Source: CAZPXF01 sp964590945 (lineage in GTDB: Bacteria > Bacillota > Clostridia > Lachnospirales > Lachnospiraceae). From it: DNA of 14,272 nt. Positions 1-4,982 of the stretch are shown here, one piece after another. The notes under the pieces are model-generated. The model did not search any database, had not been told where the DNA came from, and saw nothing but the letters and a program-made list of their open reading frames with translations. Positions within the stretch are counted from its first letter, which is position 1, and each line of letters begins with the position of its first letter. The position numbers were made by a program, and so were the translations under genes. The DNA lies in NCBI GenBank assembly GCA_964590945.1, contig CAZPXF010000058.1, forward strand, positions 1-14,272, in the 5' to 3' direction.

Positions 1-4
1 GCCA

Positions 5-34
5 AAGGAAACAGGCAGGACGTTTCGTCCTGCC
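5..34 (-). terminator. Intrinsic terminator of the ptsH-ppa-ptsI operon
   Basis: A perfect 9-bp inverted repeat (GGCAGGACG at 14-22, CGTCCTGCC at 26-34) with a three-base loop begins 34 bases past the ptsI stop. Read on the minus strand, the stem is followed by the moderately T-rich TGTTTCCTTT. The GC-rich stem and its position make it the natural end of the operon. The tail is not a pure T run, so termination may be incomplete. On the plus strand the stem is followed by CTTTCTAT, so it could also act on a gene entering from the left. Confidence 0.75.
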
Positions 35-67
35 CTTTCTATAAAAAATGGGTGCCGGATTGTTTTA

Positions 68-1696
68 TTATCTGGATGCGTCCATGTTGCGGATGATCTG
101 CCGGAGTTTCAGGATCATGGATGGCGCCACGGAAAGCTCATCCAGACCCATGCGGACGAACTCTTCTGTCAGCTCTGTGTCTGCTCCAAGCTCTCCGCAG
201 ATGCCCGCCCACTTCCCATGCTTGTGGGCATTGTCTGTCACCATTTTGATCATGCGCAGGATCGCCGGATGGTGCGGGTCATAGAAATCATCCAGTTTGG
301 CGTTCTGGCGGTCGATCGCCAGTGTATACTGCGTCAGATCGTTGGTTCCGATACTGAAGAAGTCCACGACCTCCGCAAGCTCATCGCTGACCATTACGGA
401 CGCCGGAGTCTCGATCATGATACCCTGCTCCGGAACCTTGTATGGAACTCCCGCTGTACTCAGCTCTTCTTCCACTTCATCGACGATTCTGTAAATCTGC
501 ATCACTTCCTTAACAGAAGTGATCATCGGATACATAATGGAAATATTTCCATAGACAGCCGCGCGCAGAAGCGCCCGGAGCTGTGTCTTGAAAATATCCG
601 TCTGTTTCAGACAGATGCGGATCGCACGGTATCCAAGCGCCGGATTATCCTCATTTCCAAGATTAAAGTAATCCACCTGTTTATCCGCGCCAAGATCCAG
701 CGTGCGGATGATGACCTTTTTCCCTCCCATCATCTGGGCAACCTGCCTGTAAGCCGAAAACTGCTCTTCCTCCGTTGGGAAATCAGATTTGCCAAGATAC
801 AGGAACTCGCTTCGGAACAGGCCGATGCCGCCCGCATCGTTTTCAAGCACATATCCGACGTCCCCTACAGCTCCGATGTTCGCATACAAGTTGATCTTTC
901 TGCCGTCCAGAGTTACGTTCTCCTTGCCCTTCAGCTCCTGAAGGAGACGGAGCTTCTCAGCCTCTTCCTCCACTCTCACAAGCGCTGCGTTTCTTGTTTC
1001 CTCATCCGGCTCAAATGTAACAGAGCCTTCAAACCCGTCGACAACCGCATCCATACCTGTCGAGATCTTTTCCAGATCCATCGGAACCCCGATCAGCGCA
1101 GGGATGTTCATCATCCGCGCAAGGATCGCCGTATGGGAATTCGTAGAACCATGTACAGTCACAAAACCAAGGATCTTCTTTTTGTCCATCTGGACAGTCT
1201 CGCTCGGGCTCAGATCATCGGCAACGATGATGGACGGATCGATCGAACTGAGATCCACTTCCTCCTGGCCGCTGAGGTTCCGTACCAGTCTCTCTGAAAT
1301 ATCCTTGATATCCGCAGATCTTGCCTTCATGTAATCATCATCCATGCTTGCAAATATCTCTGCAAAGTTGTCTCCTGTAACGGCTACTGCAAACTCAGCA
1401 TTGACCATCTCCGTACGGATCATGCTCTCAATAGCCTCCTGATAGTCGTCGTCCTCCAGCATCATCTGATGCACTTCAAAAATGGCGGCGCTGGCTTCGC
1501 CAACCTCTTTCACAGCCTTGTCATACAGCTTCTGAAGCTGTCCCTGCGACGTTTCAACCGCATCTGCAATTCTCGCCATTTCCGCATCGGCATCCGTAAT
1601 CTTTCCGCGCTTCACCTGATAGTCGTTCTTTCTGAGAACAACGACAGGGCCTGATACAATGCCTTTATATACAGACTTCCCTGAAAATTTCTGCAT
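68..1696 (-). CDS. ptsI: Phosphoenolpyruvate-protein phosphotransferase (PTS Enzyme I)
   Basis: Cytoplasmic Enzyme I. It takes phosphate from phosphoenolpyruvate onto a histidine and passes it to HPr, the first step for all PTS sugars, including mannitol through the MtlA encoded in this window. The 542-residue product has the family layout. The N-terminal and HPr-binding part spans about residues 1-140. The swivelling phosphohistidine domain carries GSTNSHTAILAR with His188. The C-terminal PEP-binding barrel has GLFRSEFL (Arg295), IIRTLDLGADK (Arg331), GIMIETPASV, FFSIGTNDLTQY and the active cysteine in GICGELGAD (Cys500). It is somewhat shorter than the roughly 570-residue Bacillus and E. 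coli proteins but has no missing catalytic block. The ATG lies 2 bases after the ppa stop, and its ribosome binding site AAGGGAG (1704-1710) sits inside the last ppa codons, which suggests translational coupling. Confidence 0.97.
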   Translation of the reverse strand: MQKFSGKSVYKGIVSGPVVVLRKNDYQVKRGKITDADAEMARIADAVETSQGQLQKLYDKAVKEVGEASAAIFEVHQMMLEDDDYQEAIESMIRTEMVNAEFAVAVTGDNFAEIFASMDDDYMKARSADIKDISERLVRNLSGQEEVDLSSIDPSIIVADDLSPSETVQMDKKKILGFVTVHGSTNSHTAILARMMNIPALIGVPMDLEKISTGMDAVVDGFEGSVTFEPDEETRNAALVRVEEEAEKLRLLQELKGKENVTLDGRKINLYANIGAVGDVGYVLENDAGGIGLFRSEFLYLGKSDFPTEEEQFSAYRQVAQMMGGKKVIIRTLDLGADKQVDYFNLGNEDNPALGYRAIRICLKQTDIFKTQLRALLRAAVYGNISIMYPMITSVKEVMQIYRIVDEVEEELSTAGVPYKVPEQGIMIETPASVMVSDELAEVVDFFSIGTNDLTQYTLAIDRQNAKLDDFYDPHHPAILRMIKMVTDNAHKHGKWAGICGELGADTELTEEFVRMGLDELSVAPSMILKLRQIIRNMDASR

Positions 1697-1698
1697 GG

Positions 1699-2235
1699 TT
1701 ATTCTCCCTTCACAAATTTTTTGTTATAACGCTCAATACAATACTCAATCACTTCCACAGCATCGACAGGACCGCCAAACTCATCAACCTGTGTCGATTT
1801 ATCCTCCAGATTCTTATATATACTGAAGAAATGCTTCAATTCCTCAAAAATATGTCTCGGTAATTCCTTAATATCCGTATATCCCATATATGTCGGATCG
1901 CTATATGGAATTGCAATGATCTTCTCGTCTCCCATTCCACCGTCTGTCATCTTCATTACGCCGATCGGATAACATCTTACAAGCGTCATAGGCTGGATCG
2001 GCTCGGAACAGAGAACCAATACATCCAGCGGATCCAGATCATCGCCATAAGTACGCGGGATAAAGCCGTAATTCATAGGATAATGTGTCGCGGTGAACAG
2101 TACACGATCCAATTTGAGAAGTCCCGTCTCCTTGTCAAGCTCATATTTCATATTGCTTCCTTTGGAAATCTCAATAACGGCCATAAAATCAGTAGGAAAA
2201 ATCTTGTCTTCTCCCATATCATGCCAAATATTCAT
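1699..2235 (-). CDS. ppa: Family I soluble inorganic pyrophosphatase
   Basis: Hydrolyses pyrophosphate to two phosphates in the cytoplasm, pulling biosynthetic reactions forward. The 178-residue product carries the family I signature DLDPLD (Asp66, Asp68, Asp71) that binds catalytic metals, plus Lys30-Tyr31-Glu32 and THYPMNYGFIP, all at the usual spacing. The reading frame is open further upstream to an ATG at 2283, but that start has no ribosome binding site and its extra 16 residues are encoded by a hairpin. The ATG at 2235 follows AAGGAG (2242-2247) at normal spacing and gives the normal family length, so it is chosen here. The gene lies between ptsH and ptsI and is clearly co-transcribed with them. 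That is an uncommon position, since ptsH and ptsI are normally adjacent. No missing key residue was seen. Confidence 0.95.
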   Translation of the reverse strand: MNIWHDMGEDKIFPTDFMAVIEISKGSNMKYELDKETGLLKLDRVLFTATHYPMNYGFIPRTYGDDLDPLDVLVLCSEPIQPMTLVRCYPIGVMKMTDGGMGDEKIIAIPYSDPTYMGYTDIKELPRHIFEELKHFFSIYKNLEDKSTQVDEFGGPVDAVEVIEYCIERYNKKFVKGE

Positions 2236-2257
2236 ATTAATCTCCTTATGATAAACA

Positions 2258-2280
2258 AGGTCAGAAGCAATATCTGACCT
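2258..2280 (-). other. Intercistronic hairpin between ptsH and ppa
   Basis: Perfect 8-bp inverted repeat (AGGTCAGA at 2258-2265, TCTGACCT at 2273-2280) with a 7-base loop, lying wholly between the ptsH stop and the chosen ppa start. On the minus-strand transcript it is followed by TTGTTTAT, a weak T-rich tail. It could be a leaky terminator or a processing or stability element that lowers ppa-ptsI output relative to ptsH. The structure is seen directly; the role is inferred. Confidence 0.55.
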
Positions 2281-2290
2281 CATTTATTTC

Positions 2291-2548
2291 CTATAAATTT
2301 GCCTCAAGAAATGTCTGCATACCTGATGCGGCTCCGTCTTCATCAGCGCCCTCTACGGATACGTCGATAGTCTGTCCGCATTTTACGCCAAGGCTCATAA
2401 CAGCCATAAGCTTTGCAGCATTTACGTTTTTACCGTTCGCAGAAATTGTGATCGTGCTTTCGTACTTCTTTGCCTCCTTTACAAGAAGTCCTGCCGGTCT
2501 TGCATGGATTCCGCTCTCGTCTTTGATAGTATAGCTAAATGTTTTCAT
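2291..2548 (-). CDS. ptsH: Phosphocarrier protein HPr (His15 present, Lys at position 46)
   Basis: Small cytoplasmic carrier that takes phosphate from Enzyme I on His15 and passes it to sugar-specific EIIA domains; it also phosphorylates PRD regulators. The 85-residue product has the catalytic motif GIHARPA with His15 in the canonical place and the usual HPr length. Aligned without gaps from His15, the segment that normally contains the regulatory Ser46 reads NAAKLMAVMSLG. Position 46 is therefore Lys, and this protein cannot be phosphorylated there by HPr kinase. The ATG is preceded by AAAGGA (2559-2564). It is the first gene of ptsH-ppa-ptsI, behind a long antitermination leader. A Crh-like paralogue is ruled out because Crh lacks His15 and keeps Ser46, the opposite of what is seen. 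Confidence 0.96.
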   Translation of the reverse strand: MKTFSYTIKDESGIHARPAGLLVKEAKKYESTITISANGKNVNAAKLMAVMSLGVKCGQTIDVSVEGADEDGAASGMQTFLEANL

Positions 2549-2741
2549 AGTTTTGTCATCCTTTCCTTTCTTTTATGATCCATCGCTGTATGCGGCGATG
2601 AACTTATCAGATTTCTTCCGGAGTCCGGAAACTCTCAGGCAGAATATCGTCTCTCTTCCTGCTCCATCCTCTTCCTTTTCCCTGGCAAATGCTGCCATTC
2701 CATCCGGTACAGATATCCTTTCAGCAAGGTCTCCGTACAAT
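2549..2741 (-). promoter_or_regulatory. Structured remainder of the ptsH leader
   Basis: About 190 transcribed bases lie between the leader terminator and the ptsH start, with no supported gene. Four local inverted repeats occur on the transcript strand. GTAC/GTAC at 2738-2735 and 2710-2707 encloses AGACCTT, which can pair with AAGG and TCT. TGGCA/TGCCA lies at 2683-2697. TTCCGG/CCGGAA lies at 2616-2630. CATCGC/GCGATG lies at 2581-2600. The stretch 2650-2680 is purine-rich. No conserved core of a known riboswitch class was recognised. It may stabilise the 5' end or contain a short peptide gene, but neither is demonstrated. Confidence 0.4.
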
Positions 2742-2818
2742 AAAAAAACAGACAAACCAACACAACAAATCAAAGTCCATAGCAACACTATGAACATATC
2801 TCGTGTAGGCCTTGCCTG
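2742..2818 (-). terminator. Leader terminator controlled by antitermination
   Basis: On the minus-strand RNA, CAGGCAAG (2818-2811) can pair with TTTGTCTG (2756-2749), with two G-U pairs. Further in, ACACGA can pair with TTGTGT. An apical perfect hairpin, GTTCATAG (2795-2788) against CTATGGAC (2782-2775) with loop TGTTG, closes the structure. Seven T follow at once (2748-2742). This is an intrinsic terminator placed before ptsH. Its 5' arm is the 3' half of the RAT element, so the two folds exclude each other, as in bgl, lic and sac leaders. Confidence 0.82.
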
Positions 2819-2837
2819 CCATACCAGTCACAAACTA
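2807..2837 (-). promoter_or_regulatory. Ribonucleic antiterminator (RAT), BglG/LicT/SacT type
   Basis: The minus-strand RNA just after the predicted start contains TTTGTGACTG (2834-2825), a six-base loop, and CAGGCAAGGCCT (2818-2807). Known bgl-type RATs share the pattern TTGTnACTG, a six-base loop, CAGGCAAnnCC. The paired blocks fit: CTG with CAG, TTG with CAA, and TAG (2837-2835) with CTA (2808-2806), separated by the usual small internal loops. A PRD antiterminator bound here would block the overlapping terminator and let RNA polymerase reach ptsH. No gene with an N-terminal RNA-binding CAT domain lies in the window, so the cognate regulator must be elsewhere. The sequence resembles the LicT/BglG class more than the GlcT site before Bacillus ptsG. 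Confidence 0.87.
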
Positions 2838-2845
2838 CTGAAAGT

Positions 2846-2874
2846 ATAGTATCAAAAACGTTTTTTTTTGTCAA
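2846..2874 (-). promoter_or_regulatory. Promoter of the ptsH-ppa-ptsI operon
   Basis: On the minus strand a perfect -35 box TTGACA (2874-2869) is followed by a 17-base spacer and TACTAT (2851-2846), giving a start near 2839 and placing the RAT at the very 5' end of the RNA. The spacer holds the palindrome AAAAACGTTTTT (2854-2865), which could be an operator; this is only suggestive. The T/A-rich spacer would also make the region bendable. Confidence 0.75.
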
Positions 2875-2923
2875 TAGTTTCTATCACAACAATTTCAATT
2901 TTTATACGGATCGGGGAAATAAC

Positions 2924-2952
2924 TTTTCAAAATGGGATTTCCATGCTATCAT
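2924..2952 (+). promoter_or_regulatory. Probable promoter of glmS
   Basis: TTTTCA (2924-2929), 17 bases, then an extended -10 TGCTATCAT (2944-2952). The predicted start near 2959 gives a leader of only about 40 bases before the glmS ATG. It diverges from the ptsH promoter, with the two -35 boxes about 50 bases apart. Confidence 0.5.
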
Positions 2953-2996
2953 AAACTATATTTTAAATTTTCAGAATATCTACAGGAGGAGCTATT

Positions 2997-4832
2997 ATGT
3001 GTGGAATAGTAGGTTATATCGGCGAACAGCAGGCCGCACCAATTCTGCTGCAGGGACTTTCCAGGCTTGAATACCGCGGCTATGATTCCGCAGGTATTTC
3101 CGTCCGCGACGGCGCAAAGGATACGGTCATTGTAAAGGCCAAGGGACGCCTGAAGGTACTCGCGGAAAAGACGGATGACGGCCATGCAGTCAAAGGATGC
3201 TGCGGCATCGGACACACCAGATGGGCTACGCACGGGGAACCATCCGAAGAAAATGCGCATCCGCATTTTTCGGCTCAGAATAAAGTTGTAGCTGTCCACA
3301 ATGGAATCATTGAGAACTATCAGGAGATCAAGGAGATGCTCACCAAGAACGGGTATCAGTTCTATTCTCAGACAGACACAGAGGTGGCAGTCAATCTGAT
3401 CGATTTCTACTATAAAGAAAGCGGCGATCCGGTCAATGCTCTGACACGGTCGATGCTGCGCATCCGCGGTTCTTACGCGCTCGTAGTTATGTATGCAGAC
3501 CGCCCGGATGAGATTTTTGCGGCGCGCAAGGACAGTCCGATGGTCATCGGCATAGAGAACGGGGAATCTTTTATCGCATCTGATGTACCGGCCATCCTGA
3601 AGCACACACGGAATGTATATTATATCGGCAATATGGAGATCGCGCACGTCACCAGGGGCGCTGTCACTTTCTACAATATTGACCAGGAAGTGATCGACAA
3701 GGAGCTTACGGAGATCAAGTGGGATCAGGAGGCTGCTGAAAAGGGCGGCTACGAGCACTACATGATGAAGGAGATCCATGAGCAGCCGAAAGCTGTGAAG
3801 GACACCCTCAATTCCGTTATCCACGACGGCGTGATCGATCTGTCCGACATCGGACTTTCCGAAGATGAGATCAAAAACGTCAGCCGGATCTACATCGTTG
3901 CATGCGGATCTGCATACCATGTCGGTATCGCTCTCCAGTATGTGATCGAGGATATGGCGAAGATTCCTGTAAGCGTGGAGCTTGCTTCTGAGTTCCGCTA
4001 CAGGAAGCCGATCATCGATGAGAACGGCCTTGTGATCATTATCAGCCAGTCCGGTGAGACCGCAGACAGTCTCGCCGCCCTGCGCGAATCCCACGAAAGA
4101 GGCATCCGGACGCTTGCAATCGTCAATGTCGTCGGTTCCTCCATCGCACGTGAGGCGGACAATGTATTCTATACCCTTGCAGGCCCGGAGATCGCTGTTG
4201 CTACAACGAAAGCGTACAGCGCGCAGCTCATCGCGGGATATCTTCTGTCCGTCCAGTTTGCAAAGGTGCGCGGCGAGATCGACGATGCAGAATATACACG
4301 TCTGATCGAAGAACTTCAGACACTGCCGGATAAGATCGAAAGGCTTCTGGAAGATAAGGAGCGCATCCAGTGGTTCGCATCCCATTTCTCCAATGCAAAG
4401 GATATCTTCTTCCTTGGAAGAGGCCTCGACTATGCGATCAGTATGGAAGGCAGCCTCAAGATGAAGGAGATCAGCTATGTACACTCCGAAGCGTACGCAG
4501 CAGGAGAGTTGAAGCACGGCACGATCAGTCTGATCGAGGACGGGATTCTCGTGATCGGCATCCTGACGCAGCAGGATCTTTACGAAAAGATGATCAGCAA
4601 TCTTGTAGAAGTAAAGAGCCGCGGCGCATACCTGATGGGTCTTACCACAAGAGGCAATTATAACATTGAGGATACGACAGATTTCACTGTTTATATTCCT
4701 CAGACAGACCGGCATTTTACAACTTCTCTCGCTATTATCCCGCTCCAGTTGATGGGATATTATGTCAGCGTTGCCAAAGGACTTGACGTGGATAAGCCGC
4801 GTAATCTTGCCAAGAGCGTAACCGTTGAATAA
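2997..4832 (+). CDS. glmS: Glutamine-fructose-6-phosphate aminotransferase (isomerizing)
   Basis: Makes glucosamine-6-phosphate from fructose-6-phosphate and glutamine, the entry step to UDP-GlcNAc for peptidoglycan and surface polymers. The 611-residue cytoplasmic product starts MCGIVGYIG, giving the N-terminal cysteine nucleophile of the class II glutaminase domain after Met removal. GHTRWATHGEPSEENAHPH and HNGIIENYQEI follow. Two SIS sugar-phosphate domains come next (about 285-420 with ACGSAYHVG and SQSGETADS, and about 455-595 with GRGLDYAISMEGSLKMKE). The end carries DVDKPRNLAKSVTVE, with the isomerase lysine at Lys606. An AGGAGG site (2984-2989) sits 7 bases before the ATG. The gene is monocistronic, between its own promoter and a hairpin. 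Length is ordinary for the family (about 600-610). No glmS ribozyme precedes it. Confidence 0.97.
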   Translation: MCGIVGYIGEQQAAPILLQGLSRLEYRGYDSAGISVRDGAKDTVIVKAKGRLKVLAEKTDDGHAVKGCCGIGHTRWATHGEPSEENAHPHFSAQNKVVAVHNGIIENYQEIKEMLTKNGYQFYSQTDTEVAVNLIDFYYKESGDPVNALTRSMLRIRGSYALVVMYADRPDEIFAARKDSPMVIGIENGESFIASDVPAILKHTRNVYYIGNMEIAHVTRGAVTFYNIDQEVIDKELTEIKWDQEAAEKGGYEHYMMKEIHEQPKAVKDTLNSVIHDGVIDLSDIGLSEDEIKNVSRIYIVACGSAYHVGIALQYVIEDMAKIPVSVELASEFRYRKPIIDENGLVIIISQSGETADSLAALRESHERGIRTLAIVNVVGSSIAREADNVFYTLAGPEIAVATTKAYSAQLIAGYLLSVQFAKVRGEIDDAEYTRLIEELQTLPDKIERLLEDKERIQWFASHFSNAKDIFFLGRGLDYAISMEGSLKMKEISYVHSEAYAAGELKHGTISLIEDGILVIGILTQQDLYEKMISNLVEVKSRGAYLMGLTTRGNYNIEDTTDFTVYIPQTDRHFTTSLAIIPLQLMGYYVSVAKGLDVDKPRNLAKSVTVE

Positions 4833-4856
4833 GCGTCTTTATTCATTTTTACTTAT

Positions 4857-4899
4857 AAATGGTGGCATTGATTGATGATTTTAGTCAATGTCACCATTT
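4857..4899 (+). terminator. Inverted repeat, probable glmS terminator
   Basis: A 15-bp stem, 4857-4871 against 4885-4899 with a single G-U pair and a 13-base loop, begins 24 bases after the glmS stop. The stem ends ATTTGTTC, only weakly T-rich, so it may be a partial terminator. It lies 31 bases upstream of the proposed mtlR -35 box, so its arms might also serve as a regulator site. Confidence 0.6.
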
Positions 4900-4929
4900 G
4901 TTCATGCCAAAAGTGACACATTTACCCCC

Positions 4930-4957
4930 TTGTCCGATCCTTCCTTTTACATATAAA
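4930..4957 (+). promoter_or_regulatory. Possible promoter of the mtl operon
   Basis: TTGTCC (4930-4935), 16 bases, then TATAAA (4952-4957), giving a start near 4964 and a very short leader. Just upstream, TGCCAAAAGTGACA (4905-4918) vaguely resembles half-sites reported for MtlR operators; this is weak and only inferred. Confidence 0.4.
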
Positions 4958-4982
4958 ATAGCATCAGGTGGAGGGTTCAAAA

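Noticed and set aside
218..1297. A 359-codon frame on the plus strand inside ptsI
   Set aside because: Shadow frame of Enzyme I, rich in His/Arg/Asp as expected from the opposite strand, with no domain.
2236..2283. An upstream ATG that would extend the pyrophosphatase by 16 residues
   Set aside because: No ribosome binding site before it; the extra codons are a hairpin; the ATG at 2235 has AAGGAG and gives the normal length.
2581..2640. A short resemblance to a glycine riboswitch (AACTCTCAGGC on the plus strand)
   Set aside because: The other conserved glycine-aptamer blocks are absent and the match is on the strand opposite to the ptsH transcript.
2573..2797. A 74-codon frame on the minus strand before ptsH with a hydrophobic, membrane-like N-terminus
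   Set aside because: The hydrophobic part is simply the translation of the T-rich terminator arm and T tract. The start lies inside the terminator stem and has no good ribosome binding site.
2949..4715. A 588-codon open frame antisense to glmS
   Set aside because: It is a shadow of the glmS coding frame, with no recognisable domain and a complete glmS on the other strand.
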